DNA of 64,000 bases from Sulfitobacter faviae (GTDB taxonomy: Bacteria > Pseudomonadota > Alphaproteobacteria > Rhodobacterales > Rhodobacteraceae), in NCBI RefSeq assembly GCF_029870955.1, contig NZ_PGFQ01000001.1, forward strand, positions 2,728,001 to 2,792,000, read 5' to 3'. Shown in pieces: positions 16,619 through 26,705 of this stretch. The translations under genes were made by a program, and so were the position numbers. Within the stretch, counting starts at the first letter, position 1, and every line of letters begins with the position of its first letter. The notes under the pieces were generated by a model. That model saw only the letters and a program-made list of their open reading frames with translations. It ran no database searches and was not told where the DNA came from.

Positions 16619-19550
16619 ATGATTAGAACACTTGATTTCAATGCGTTCAGCGCAGGCACCATCATTGACGACGAATATGCGGATCTGGGCGTTACGGTTT
16701 CGGCCAGCGGCGGCTCCGGCGATGCGATGATCTTTGACAGCAGCAACCCCACGGGCGGCGACAGCGATCTGGCCTCCGACACGCTTGAGGGGCTGTTGAT
16801 CGTCTCCGAAGACGGCGACCAGAGCGACCCGGACGACAACGCCGGCGGCGGCAGCCTGTTCTTTGACTTTGATGACATGGTGCTAATGAAGGGCGTGACC
16901 TTCAAAGACATCGAAGAGACCGGCGGGGAAGGCACCCGTGTCATCTTTTACGATGACAATGGCGATGTGATCCAAAACCACTATGTGCAGCCCACCGGCG
17001 ATGGCGGTGAGCGTTTTGTGCAGTTCAACATCGATGGCGTGTCGCGTTTCGAAGTGCGTTTCGAAGGCTCAGGCGCGATCGACAATCTGGTTTTCGACGA
17101 TGGCCAACCGCAGGGCGGCGGCAATGACGCGCCCGTGGCCGAAGACGATGTGCTTGAGATCGACGAAGACACCTCTGGCACCGTCGACGTACTGGGCAAT
17201 GACAGCGACAGCGATGGCGACACGCTAACCGTCACTATGGCAACCTGCCCGGCGGGCCCGGTCGTCATCAATGACGATGGCACGCTGACCTTCACGCCCG
17301 ACGCGGATTTCAACGGCGACACCACGATCACCTATACCGTGGATGACGGCAATGGCGGCACCGACACCGGCACCGTGAATGTCACTGTGAACCCGGTGAA
17401 TGACGCCCCCGTCGCCAATGACGACACCGCCGACACCACCGGCACCGATCCGGTCGTAATCCCGGTTCTGGACAATGACACCGATGTGGACGGCGACACC
17501 CTGAGCGTGACAGATGCGTCGAGCGATGATGGCACCGTGACCATCAACGACGATGGCACCATCACCTTTGTCGCCAATGACGATTTCACCGGTGACGCGA
17601 CGATCACCTATACCGTGGCAGACCCCGACGGGCTGACCGACGAAGGCTCGGTGACCGTCACCGTGGAGGACGGCGGCACACCGCCCCCGCCGCCGCCAAC
17701 AGACCGCGATGGCTATGTCGATGGCACGGATGGCGACGACCTGATCGACACCGCCTATACCGGCGACCCCGATGGCGACATGATCGACAATGACGACGCG
17801 ATCCTGCCCGATGCGGAAGGCGACGACGACTATGTTCGCGCGGGCGACGGTGACGACACCATTCTGGCGGGCGACGGCGATGATATCGTCGAGGCTGGCG
17901 CAGGCTCCGACGTGGTCGAGGGCGGTGAGGGTGATGACATGATCACCACCGGCAACGATGACCTCGCCCCCGATCTGGGCTACCCGGAAAGCGACAGCGA
18001 CGATCTGGGCTTTGACCCCGACGCCGACCCGAGAATGACCGCGACTCCGTCGATGGCGGGGCGGGCAATGACACGATCAGCACAGGCGATGACCGCGACA
18101 CCATCACCGGCGGCACCGGCGATGACGTGATCAACGCAGGCATCGACGACGATATCGTCGACGGCGGTGACGGCGACGACCGGATCGTCGGCGGCGAGGG
18201 CAACGACAGCCTGCTCGGCGGCGCTGGCAACGACACGATCTATGCGGGCAACGACCCCGATCTGGGTCTCGACGTGCTCGACATCCCCGACGAAGAGGAT
18301 GCCTCCAACCCCTTCACCCCCGACCGCAACCCGACCAACGGGATGGACACGGTCGACGGTGGCGCGGGCAATGACGTGATCTATGGCGCCGACGATGCGG
18401 ATATGCTGCGCGGCGGCTCGGGCGATGACTATATCGACGGCCAGATCGACGATGACGTCATCTCGGGCAACACCGGCGACGACACGCTGCTGGGCGGTCA
18501 GGGCGACGACAGCCTCTCGGGCGGTCAGGGCAATGACGAGCTTGACGGCGGCACCGGCGACGACACCCTGCGCGGCAACCGGGACGACGACCTGCTGGTC
18601 GGCGGTGAAGGCAATGACCTTCTCGACGGCGGCGGTGAGAATGACACGCTGATGGGCGGCGACGGCGACGACGAACTGCAAGGCGGTCGGGGCGACGATC
18701 TGCTCGACGGTGGCGCAGGCGTCGACGTGATGACCGGTGGTGCCGATCAAGACAGCTTCGTCAACGTCAACGCAGGCGATGATGTCGACGGTGGCAGCGC
18801 GGGCGTGGATTACGACACGCTCGACCTGCGCGGCTCTGCCCCGAGGGTGGCCGTCTGGAGATCACCTATACCTCCGATGACCGCGAAGACGGTTTCGTTG
18901 ACTACTTCAACCAAGATGGCAGCGATGCCGGGCGTTTGAACTTCGTCGAGATCGAGAATGTGATCCCCTGTTTCACACCGGGGACCAAGATCGCCACACC
19001 GCGCGGTGAGGTGCCGGTCGAGGCGCTTCAGGTCGGTGACCGGGTCATCACCCGCGACAACGGCATCCAGACGATCCGCTGGGTCGGCGCGCGTGAGATG
19101 ACCGGGGCCGAGTTCGAAATGGCCGCCCATCTCAAGCCGGTGCTGATCCGCAAAGGTGCGCTTGGCAACGATCTGCCTGAGCGTGACATGATGGTCAGCC
19201 CCAACCACCGCGTCTTGGTCGCCAACGAGAAGACCGCGCTTTATTTCGAAGAGCGTGAGGTGCTCGTCGCGGCGAAACATCTGACCGGGATGGAAGGCAT
19301 CGACGTGGTCGAGGTTTCGGGCACCAGCTACATCCATGTGATGTTCGACCGTCACGAGGTGATCCTCTCCGACGGGACATGGACCGAGAGCTTCCAGCCC
19401 GGTGACATGTCGCTGGCCGGTATAGGTGAAGAGCAGCGTCAGGAAATCTTTGAACTGTTCCCCGAACTGGCGACAAAGGACGGGATCGAAGGCTACACCG
19501 CCGCGCGTCGTTCGCTGAAAAAGCACGAGGCCAGCCTGCTGGTGAAGTGA
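16619..19550 (+). CDS. RTX calcium-binding protein with cadherin-like repeats and C-terminal Hint domain (frame broken twice)
   Basis: A repaired protein of about 977 residues, very acidic. In order: an N-terminal beta domain (about 1-160), two cadherin/VCBS-like repeats (each with NDAPVA and a DGDTLTVT/DGDTLSVT block), a proline hinge (PPPPPP), RTX-type Gly/Asp repeats that bind calcium (GGxGxD units, about 400-720), and a Hint/hedgehog-intein domain (CFTPGTKIATPRGEVPVEAL, SPNHRVLV). Such proteins are exported by type I systems; the Hint part may self-cleave before its Cys. Frame breaks at C runs 18028-18030 and 18839-18842 each need one added base. Start at 16619 follows aggag. No export genes are adjacent. 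Confidence 0.85.
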
Positions 19551-19580
19551 TCCGGCAAGAGCCGAGCGTGACACAGTTTG

Positions 19581-19608
19581 AAAACGGGGCGGGCGACCGC
19601 CCCGTTTT
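19581..19608 (+). terminator. Rho-independent terminator after the RTX/Hint gene
   Basis: A 12-bp stem aaaacggggcgg (19581-19592) / ccgccccgtttt (19597-19608) with loop gcga and a following T-run to 19610. Strong intrinsic terminator, 30 bases after the stop codon. Confidence 0.85.
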
Positions 19609-19620
19609 TTCATCTGCGGG

Positions 19621-20222
19621 CTATTCCTGCTCTGCGCGCCACGCCGCCCAGTCCTCGGGCGTGTCGAGGTCGCGGCGCGCGCGCTGGCCGGGCAGGGGCA
19701 CAAGCTGCATCCGGTCTGCGGCAGCGCGCACAACCGCGCGGCCCCCGTCATCGCCGCGCAGCTGTTTCAACTGATCGAAAAGCGCGGCGGCAAAGACGAT
19801 GGGGTGCCCGGGCTTGCCGTCCTCCGTGGTCGCGCGCCAGATCAGGGTTTCGCCCGTCAGGTCCACCGCAGCCGCGAGGCGGGCAAGATCGCGGGCCTCA
19901 AGCGCGGGCATATCGGCCAGCAGCACCATGGCGGCGGGCGTGTCCAACGGCAGGGCGGCAAAGGCGCGGCGTAGGCTGGCGCCCATGCCCTCTGCGGCGT
20001 CGGGGATGGGGAGCGGCGTGATGTCCAACCCGCTAAGCGCCGTGTAGCGCGGGTGCGGCGCGGGCGGCAGGGCGACGGTGACGGGGCCAATGCCCGCGCC
20101 AGCCGTGCCTGACGGCGCAGCAAGGGCTCACCGCCGATATCTTCCATCAATTTGTCACGCCCCCGCATCCGAGTTGAGGCACCGGCGGCGAGGAGGATCA
20201 CGGGCAAAGGGGCTATCGTCAT
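19621..20222 (-). CDS. MobA/MocA-like molybdenum-cofactor nucleotidyltransferase (frame broken once)
   Basis: A nucleotidyltransferase of about 200 residues after repair. It begins with the NTP-binding loop VILLAAGASTRMRGRDKLME and has LLADMPAL and GHPIVF, as in MocA/NboR-type enzymes that attach CMP to molybdopterin for xanthine-dehydrogenase-family enzymes. The frame breaks at the C run 20093-20095 (coding strand G run); one added base joins ARGIGPVTVALPP. The start at 20222 is an ATG; a TTG 9 bases earlier is possible. No molybdoenzyme genes lie next to it, so the partner is unknown. Confidence 0.78.
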
Positions 20223-20364
20223 GCCGCCCAACCTACCGGGCGCGGGGGGCGAGGATAAGGGCTTTCTTGCCCCCGCGCCGCGGCGCGGCGTTCCACGTCG
20301 GGCAAGACTGCAAATTCCGCTAAACCGACGTTGGCAGGGCGCTTTTTCGTGCTACCCTTTCCCC

Positions 20365-21675
20365 ATGAATATCAAGGACCTGATCCCGCACACGCTGTTT
20401 CGCAAAGCCCGCGAATATTCTCGCAAACTTTGGGTGCGGGTGGTCTTCATGGGGCTGCTGGCCTTTGTCGCCCTCGGGCTGACCCAGCTTTTTGAGCCCT
20501 TGGTGCCCAAGGAAGTCGCCACGAGGTTGACCGGCGAAGCGGCGGATCGTCTGTTGCAGATCATCGCGGATGCGATGCTGGCGGTCACCATTTTTTCGAT
20601 CACGATCATGGTCACGGTCTACCGGGCCTCCTCGGCGCAATTCACGCCACGGGCGCATCGGCTGATCATTCAGGACCGCACCACCCAGAACACGCTGGCT
20701 GTCTTTATCGGCGCCTATGTCTATGCGCTGGTGGCGATCATCATGCGCGAGTTGGGCATCTATATCGACGAACGCTCTTTCGTGCTGTTCCTAACCACGG
20801 TCTTGGTGCTGGCGATCATCGTGATCTTCCTGATCCGCTGGGTGCTGCATCTGCAAAGCTTCGGCAGCCTGATCGACACCACCCGCCAGATCGAGACGGT
20901 GACCACCTCATTGTTCAAGGAACGGCTGAAGACGCCCTGCATGGGCGGCCATCCCCTGACCGGTCCGGTGCCCGATGACGCCCGCCCGATTTTTGCCCCC
21001 GAAAGCGGCTATATCCAACATATCTACCCCGAAGCGCTGGACCAGCAGGCGCGGGACCATGGGGTGGCGATCTATCTGCCGCGGCGCATCGGTGATTTCG
21101 TCTTTGTTGGGGAGCCTCTGGTGATGGTCACCCGGCGGGGCAGCCCGCAGGACGCGGAACATGATTGGGACAGTCTAGAGCAAAAGGTTTTGGAGACCGT
21201 GCAACTGGGCGATCTGCGCACCTTTGACCAAGACCCGCGTTTTGGCTTGCGGGTGCTGGGCGAGGTTGCCTCCAAGGCGCTGTCGCCGGGGATCAACGAT
21301 GGCGGCACGGCGATTGACGTGATCACTCGTATCGGGCGCGTGCTGTCCTATTATTCGGATGAGGCCAAGCCGGGCGGCAAGGTCGCGCTGCCAAACCTGC
21401 ATATCCCGCCGATCCCGGCGGATGCGCTGATCGAAGACGGGTTTGGTGCGCTGGCGCGGGATGGCGCCTCGGTCGTCGATGTGCAGATGGTCTTGCAGGA
21501 GGTGCTGACAGGGCTGATGCAGCACCCCGATCCCGGCCTATCGGCCGCTGCCCGTGACGCGGCAGAAGATCACCTGCGCCGGGCTTTTGAAGAGGTGCCC
21601 TTCGGCCCCGACCGGGCGCGCATCTGGTCCGCCGCCTGCAAGGATGTGCAGGCAGCGGTGGACACCCCGGCCTGA
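20365..21675 (+). CDS. DUF2254 family membrane protein
   Basis: A 436-residue protein with four hydrophobic segments in the first 170 residues (near 25-45, 75-95, 115-135 and 145-165), then a soluble domain. The segments SPGINDGGTAIDVITRIGRV and FGLRVLGEVASKALSPG are diagnostic of DUF2254. The function of the family is unknown. The ATG at 20365 starts MNIKDLIPHT; the longer upstream frame is Arg/Ala-rich and overlaps the neighbour's promoter region. It stands alone, converging with the CorC gene 6 bp away. Confidence 0.8.
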   Translation: MNIKDLIPHTLFRKAREYSRKLWVRVVFMGLLAFVALGLTQLFEPLVPKEVATRLTGEAADRLLQIIADAMLAVTIFSITIMVTVYRASSAQFTPRAHRLIIQDRTTQNTLAVFIGAYVYALVAIIMRELGIYIDERSFVLFLTTVLVLAIIVIFLIRWVLHLQSFGSLIDTTRQIETVTTSLFKERLKTPCMGGHPLTGPVPDDARPIFAPESGYIQHIYPEALDQQARDHGVAIYLPRRIGDFVFVGEPLVMVTRRGSPQDAEHDWDSLEQKVLETVQLGDLRTFDQDPRFGLRVLGEVASKALSPGINDGGTAIDVITRIGRVLSYYSDEAKPGGKVALPNLHIPPIPADALIEDGFGALARDGASVVDVQMVLQEVLTGLMQHPDPGLSAAARDAAEDHLRRAFEEVPFGPDRARIWSAACKDVQAAVDTPA

Positions 21676-21681
21676 GCCGGA

Positions 21682-23004
21682 TCAGAGGGGGCGGATCTTG
21701 AGCAGGGTGATCCGGTTGCCGTCCCGCTCGATCACCTCAAAGCGGAAGTTGTGGAAGGAGAAGACCTGCCCCACGGTGGGGATCATCTGCGCCTCATGGA
21801 TCACCAGCCCGGCCACGGTATTGGCCTCGTCATCGGGCAGGGACCAATCGGTCGCGCGGTTGAGGTCACGGATCGTCATCGCGCCTTCGACCATCAGATG
21901 CCCGTCGTCCGACTGTTTCAGCGGGTGATCCGCATCGGGGTCAAACTCATCCGTGATCTCGCCCACGATCTCTTCGAGGATGTCTTCGAGCGTGATGAGC
22001 CCTTGGAGCGAGCCATACTCGTCCACCACCAGCGCAAAATGCGTGCGACGGCGCAGGAACTGGCGCATCTGCTCGTCGAGGGTCGAGGTTTCGGGCACGA
22101 AATAGGGTTTCATCACCACATCGGCCACGTTGAACCCGTTGAGCGCTGCGGCATCGCCGTTGGGGCCGCCGATCAGCTTGTACATGGCGCGCAACAGGTC
22201 CTTGGCATGGATCACGCCGATGATGTTTTCCGGGTCATCGCGAAAGACCGGCAGGCGGGTGTGGTTCGATTGCAGGCATTTCTCCATGATGTCGGTCGGG
22301 TCTGAATCCGCGTCGATCATCTCGATCCCCGAACGGTGCAGCATGACCTCTTCGACCGCGCGTTCGCGCAGGTCGAGCGCGCCCAGAATACGGTCGCGGT
22401 CTTCCTTTTCGACCACGCCTTCGGAATGGCCCAATTGCAGCGCCCCGGCGATTTCTTCGCGCACCGCCAGAATGTTGCTGTCGGGGTCGATCTGCACGCC
22501 GAACAGCCGCAGCACCCCGCGCACGAAATACCGCACCGCCGTCACCACGGGCGAGAAGATAAGCACCACGATGCTAATCGGGCGCGAGACCAGCGCCGCC
22601 GCCGTTTCGGCATTGGTGATGGCATAGGTCTTGGGCAGCACCTCGGCAAAGACGAGCACCAGAAGCGTCATGACCAGCGTTGCCAGCGCCACGCCGCTTT
22701 CACCGAAGAGCCGGGTGAAGAGTGCCGTCGCCATGGAGGCGGCAAGGATGTTGACCAAGTTGTTGCCCAAAAGGACCGAGCCGATCAGCCGCTCGTTATC
22801 CTCGGTGATCTTGAGGGCGCGGATCGCGCCGCTTGCGCCCTTGTCGGCCTGCGCGCGCAGCTTGCCGCGCGAGGCGGCGGTCAGGGCGGTCTCGGAGCCT
22901 GAGAAGAAGCCCGAGAGGACAAGGAGGAACAGGATAATTCCGGTGCTGATCCAGAAAGCGGTGTCAAAAAGGGCGGGGCCCGTTTCCATGAGGTCTAAAT
23001 CCAT
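21682..23004 (-). CDS. CNNM/CorC-type membrane protein with CBS domains
   Basis: A 440-residue protein: an N-terminal DUF21 membrane domain with about four segments (LSGFFSGSETALTAASRGKL is its signature), two CBS domains (VMLHRSGIEMIDADSDPTDI, then VVDEYGSLQGLITLEDILEE) and a C-terminal CorC_HlyC domain (TVAGLVIHEAQMIPTVGQVF). Members act in magnesium and cobalt efflux or in membrane ion homeostasis; older annotations call them haemolysins. The length is normal. It converges with DUF2254 and is divergent from the phosphoesterase. Confidence 0.87.
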   Translation of the reverse strand: MDLDLMETGPALFDTAFWISTGIILFLLVLSGFFSGSETALTAASRGKLRAQADKGASGAIRALKITEDNERLIGSVLLGNNLVNILAASMATALFTRLFGESGVALATLVMTLLVLVFAEVLPKTYAITNAETAAALVSRPISIVVLIFSPVVTAVRYFVRGVLRLFGVQIDPDSNILAVREEIAGALQLGHSEGVVEKEDRDRILGALDLRERAVEEVMLHRSGIEMIDADSDPTDIMEKCLQSNHTRLPVFRDDPENIIGVIHAKDLLRAMYKLIGGPNGDAAALNGFNVADVVMKPYFVPETSTLDEQMRQFLRRRTHFALVVDEYGSLQGLITLEDILEEIVGEITDEFDPDADHPLKQSDDGHLMVEGAMTIRDLNRATDWSLPDDEANTVAGLVIHEAQMIPTVGQVFSFHNFRFEVIERDGNRITLLKIRPL

Positions 23005-23077
23005 CCATTATGTGTTGCGAATGTTATGGGCGCAGGGGCTGCGTCATTCAAGGGTTGCAACGGGGCAGGGTGGTGCG

Positions 23078-23908
23078 ATGCAGGCGAAAATCAGCTGCGC
23101 GGAGCTTGGGGTTTTGGACGGGCCGTTGCTGCTTTTTGGCGGGCCCTATTCCAACCTTCAGGCGGTCGAGGCGCTGGCGGCTTTCGCCGCGGCGCGCGGC
23201 ATCGACGGGGGGCAGATGATCTGCACCGGCGACATTGTTGCTTATTGCGGCGCGCCGCGCGAATGCGTGGCAGCAATCCGGGCGCTTGGCTGTGCCGTGG
23301 TGGCGGGCAATTGCGAAGTGCAACTGGCCAGCGGGGCCGAAGATTGCGGCTGCGGCTTCGCGCCGGGCAGCAGTTGCGACATGCTCTCGGGCGCGTGGTA
23401 CGCCCATGCGGCAGGCCAGTTGGACGCGGATGCGAAAGACTGGATGGGTCGCCTGCCGGATGTGGCGGTGTTCCGCCATCAGGGCCAGCGCTATGGCGTG
23501 ATCCACGGCGGGGTGCGCGATGTGGCGCGGTTCATCTGGTCCGAGACTGCGGCGGCGGTGTTTGACGAAGAGTGGCAGGCGCTGGAAGACATCGCAGGTC
23601 CCGTCGATTACATCATCGCGGGCCACTCCGGTCTGCCCTTCATCCGCGAGACAGCGCGCGGGCGTTGGATCAACGCAGGCGTGATCGGCATGCCGCCCCA
23701 CGACGGCGGCCAGCAGACGCGGGTGGCGCTGCTTGACGGGGGCGAGGTGGGCTTTCACCGGCTGAGTTACGATGTGGCCGGGGCCGTAGCCGATATGGCC
23801 AAGGCAGGCTTGCCGCGCGCCTATGCAGAGGCGCTACAAAGCGGTTACTGGCCTTCGGAAGACGTGTTGCCGCCGGGATTGCGGGTGCCGTCCTTGGCGA
23901 GGGGGTGA
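23078..23908 (+). CDS. Metallophosphoesterase-like protein with altered metal motifs
   Basis: A 276-residue protein of the calcineurin-like fold, close to the bis-nucleosyl-phosphatase branch: TGDIVAYCGAPRECVAAIRA, VAGNCEVQLA, VIHGGVRD and IIAGHSGLPF match motifs II to V. The first motif, normally SDIHGN, reads FGGPYSN, and GNHE reads GNCE, so two metal-ligand histidines and one aspartate are absent. It may be a catalytically changed or inactive relative. The ATG at 23078 is chosen because earlier sequence overlaps the divergent CorC gene. Its last 64 bases overlap the end of xerD on the other strand. Confidence 0.75.
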   Translation: MQAKISCAELGVLDGPLLLFGGPYSNLQAVEALAAFAAARGIDGGQMICTGDIVAYCGAPRECVAAIRALGCAVVAGNCEVQLASGAEDCGCGFAPGSSCDMLSGAWYAHAAGQLDADAKDWMGRLPDVAVFRHQGQRYGVIHGGVRDVARFIWSETAAAVFDEEWQALEDIAGPVDYIIAGHSGLPFIRETARGRWINAGVIGMPPHDGGQQTRVALLDGGEVGFHRLSYDVAGAVADMAKAGLPRAYAEALQSGYWPSEDVLPPGLRVPSLARG

Positions 23909-24828
23909 CGCTCCAGCACGAGGTCCGAGAGGCGCTCTTCCAAGACATGGGTGTAGATCTCGGTCGTGGCGACATCGGCGTGGCCCAGCATGGTCTGGAT
24001 CGCCCGCAGGTCGGCGCCATTGGCCAGCAGATGCGTGGCAAAGGCATGGCGCAGGGTGTGGGGCGTGACTTTCTCGGGCGGCACGCCGCCGGTGACGGCG
24101 AATTCCTTGATCAGCAGATAGAACCGATGCCGCGTCAAATGCCCTGTCGCCCCGCGGGAGGGGAAGAGGTGCCGCGCGGGCGGTTTGCCCTTGGCTTGCG
24201 CCGCCTCATCCGCCTTGTCGCGCACCACCAGCCATGCCGCCAGCGCGTCGCGCGCGGGCTCTGACAGGGGCACCAGCCGCTCGCGGCCCCCTTTACCTGC
24301 GATCAGCAGCAGACGCGGATCGCCCCGCGCGGCGCTGACCGGCAGGCTGACCAATTCACTGACCCGCATGCCGGTGGCATAGAGCAGCTCCATCAGGCAG
24401 GTGTTGCGCAGTTGATCGGCCAGCGACCGGCCAGAGTTGCGCGCGGCATCGAGCAGCCGGTCGACCTCTTCCTCGGACAGGATCTTGGGCAGGCGTTTGT
24501 CCTGCCCCGGCCCGGCGATTTGCACCGCTGGGTTGTCTTCGCGCAGCCCTTCCTCAAAGGCGAAACGGTAAAGCTGTTTGATCGCCGAGAGCCGCCGTGC
24601 GCGGGTGGATTTCGCCAGCCCCTGCGCGTCGCAATAAACAAGGTAATCTTCGACCTCGCCGCGGCTGGCGGTCAGGAAATCATGGTTACGCTGCGCGAGA
24701 AAGGAATCGAAATCCTTCAGGTCGCGGCCATAGGCCAACTGCGTGTTGGTGGCAGCACCCTGTTCGGCGGCGGCGGCCTCCAGAAAGCTGGAGATCCAAT
24801 GGAAGGTCGGGGTCTGGGACATCATCAT
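23845..24828 (-). CDS. xerD: Tyrosine recombinase XerD
   Basis: A 327-residue recombinase that with XerC resolves chromosome dimers at dif during division. It has an N-terminal SAM-like DNA-binding domain (residues 10-100) and a catalytic domain with all expected residues: Arg in ATGMRVSELV, Lys in GKGGRER, HTLRHAFATHLL (His and Arg), LGHADVATTEIYTHV (His and nucleophile Tyr). It overlaps the upstream gene's stop by ATGA, and its 3' end overlaps the convergent phosphoesterase. The context is chromosomal, not a mobile element. Confidence 0.92.
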   Translation of the reverse strand: MMMSQTPTFHWISSFLEAAAAEQGAATNTQLAYGRDLKDFDSFLAQRNHDFLTASRGEVEDYLVYCDAQGLAKSTRARRLSAIKQLYRFAFEEGLREDNPAVQIAGPGQDKRLPKILSEEEVDRLLDAARNSGRSLADQLRNTCLMELLYATGMRVSELVSLPVSAARGDPRLLLIAGKGGRERLVPLSEPARDALAAWLVVRDKADEAAQAKGKPPARHLFPSRGATGHLTRHRFYLLIKEFAVTGGVPPEKVTPHTLRHAFATHLLANGADLRAIQTMLGHADVATTEIYTHVLEERLSDLVLERHPLAKDGTRNPGGNTSSEGQ

Positions 24829-26479
24829 TGCTGGAGCAATACAATCTGCAAGGCGGCACGTCGGGCGGTGTCTTCCAATCCGAGGGCGCGCAGGGTGGCT
24901 AGGGCGTCGCGAAGCGCCGATGTGTCACCACTCGCCCCGTCATGCAAGAGCGACAATAGGCGCAAAATTGCCATGCCCAATTCCTTGTCCCGCGCCAGCG
25001 CCATCAGATCGGCGCGGGGGCTGGGGTTGGCGAAAGCGTCATGCACCGCAGCGGCCAATGGCGCATCGGGCGCGGGGCCTTTGGGCGCGTCGCCCAGGGC
25101 CACGGCGCGCAGCAATTCGTCCTCGGGGACTTGCCGATCACCCGCGCCGCGGCGGCCTCATACTCAGGCGACAGCAGCGCCACATCCCGCGCCAGACGCG
25201 CAGCATGGCCCGCCAGCGGAATGGTCGAAAGCGGTTCGGCAAAGAGCGCGGCAAAGGCCACTTCGAGAGAGGCTTCGCGCATCGCCTCCCAAGCGGGCGG
25301 CAGGGTCTTGGCCACCGCCTCGGCGCTGCCGGTGCGCAGGGCCGTTTCAAACCTTTGCAGCGCCGCGACCCGGTCCCAGACCCCGCCAGAGGCGGCGGGC
25401 TGACGATCAGTATAAAGCCCCAGCAGCAGGTTATCGGGCAGGGCGCCCGCGCGGGTCAGCCGCTCGGCGGCCTCAAGCTGGGCCTTCCATCCGGCGATGT
25501 CGCGCAGATCCGCCACCGCATAGGGGCGAGGCAGGATGTTAGAGGGCAAGGGCTCGCCAATGGTTTCAAACAGGCGGAAGGTCATTGGGTCCATCTGGCG
25601 CGGCACGCGCAGCGGTTCGGCCCCTTCGTAGAAATCCGGGTTCAGGAAACGGTCAAAGAGTTCGAGCTGCGCCTCGGGCAGCAGACCAAGCGCTTGGGCC
25701 GAGCCAAAGGTCAGGGCCGCGTTTTCCCAATTGCCGGCGCGGGCGTTGCAGAAAATCCGGGTGCCATAGTCGCGGGTCAGATGCGGCGATTTCACCAATC
25801 GCTCACAGACGCGATGCTCGGTCCCGGTGAGCAGGGAAAGTTGCATCCACAGGTCGAAATGCGCGGTCGAGGTGGTCACCCCAGCCTGTTCGATCAGCGA
25901 TAGCGCCGGGTCGAGGGCGCCAAGCTCCATCAGCTTTTCGCCCCGCGCCAGCGCCAAAAGATCGCCGTTGCGCGCCTCGCCCTGCGGGGCCTGTGCCTCG
26001 GCCAGAAGCACGGTGTAGAGCAGCGCCTGCGCGGCGGGCAGATGCAGGTCCGGCAAATCGCGGATGCGGTCGATCAGAGCGGTCGTGTCACTGCCAAGCC
26101 AGATGTCCCCGCGCAGCCCGGTGACAGAGCCGGGCACCAGCCCGATGCGGCGCGGCGCGCCATCGCCCAAGGGCGTGACCTGCACGGGCGGCGGCAGCGC
26201 GCTGTCGGCCACGGGCGGTTCCGGCACCCGGCCCGGGTTGGGCGGGCGTTTGGGCCGGTTTTCGGGCGGCGATTGCGCGCCCAGCCAGTCGATCACCGAA
26301 AGCGGCTGATCATTGGCCGCGGGGGGCTGTTCTTGCTGCTGAGCCGCCTGTCGCGATTCGCGGCCCAGATTGCGGTCTTCTTCGGATTCGGCCAGCAGGG
26401 CTGTGGCGCTGACCGAGCAGATCAATGCAGCACAAAGGGCCCGTTTGCCTTTGGACAGGGCGTTTGCCACGCCGCTCAA
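24825..26479 (-). CDS. Exported protein of unknown function, helical repeat-like (frame broken once)
   Basis: About 551 residues after repair. It begins with an export signal (KGKRALCAALICSVSATALL), then a Gln/Pro-rich linker (residues 35-110), then an all-helical Leu/Ala-rich body reminiscent of TPR-like solenoids. No catalytic motif is recognised. The frame breaks at the G run 25125-25128; one added base joins VIGKSPEDELLRAVALGDAP. The start is probably a TTG at 26479 that overlaps the stop of the small membrane protein upstream, so the two are likely co-translated. It is followed by xerD with an ATGA overlap. Confidence 0.7.
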
Positions 26480-26625
26480 TCCGCTGTCAGCGTGACAGGC
26501 TGGCGCGTCTCAATCTGTTCGGGCGAAAAATCCACGCCAAAGAATGGCCCGACATAGGCATAGCCCACAAGACCGATGAAGCCGACAATCAATAGAAATA
26601 TCAAAAGCTTAAAAAGTTTACCCAT
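26476..26625 (-). CDS. Small single-pass membrane protein, 49 residues
   Basis: A frame that is short but convincing: MGKLFKLLIFLLIVGFIGLV is a basic start followed by one membrane segment, then GYAYVGPFFGVDFSPEQIET and a short polar tail. Its stop codon overlaps the TTG start of the exported helical protein, which argues for real translation and a shared role, perhaps at the inner membrane. It is divergent from aroK. No family is recognised. Confidence 0.7.
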   Translation of the reverse strand: MGKLFKLLIFLLIVGFIGLVGYAYVGPFFGVDFSPEQIETRQPVTLTAD

Positions 26626-26705
26626 GATTTATGCCTGCCCGGAATTCTGCTATTTTGCCAAACTATATATGGCCTTTTCGGCAAGATCACGTCATTCAGA
26701 GAAAA

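Noticed and set aside
17830..18760. Tandem short repeats that could look like a CRISPR or minisatellite
   Set aside because: They are the coding repeats for GGxGxD calcium-binding units; the spacing and variability follow the protein repeat.
18028..18842. Separate RTX and Hint genes
   Set aside because: Adding one C at each of two C runs fuses all three open frames into one protein with the expected domain order.
23845..24828. Tyrosine recombinase as a sign of an integrated element
   Set aside because: It has the length and motifs of XerD, is flanked by chromosomal genes (aroK-aroB side), and no att sites, phage or transfer genes are nearby.
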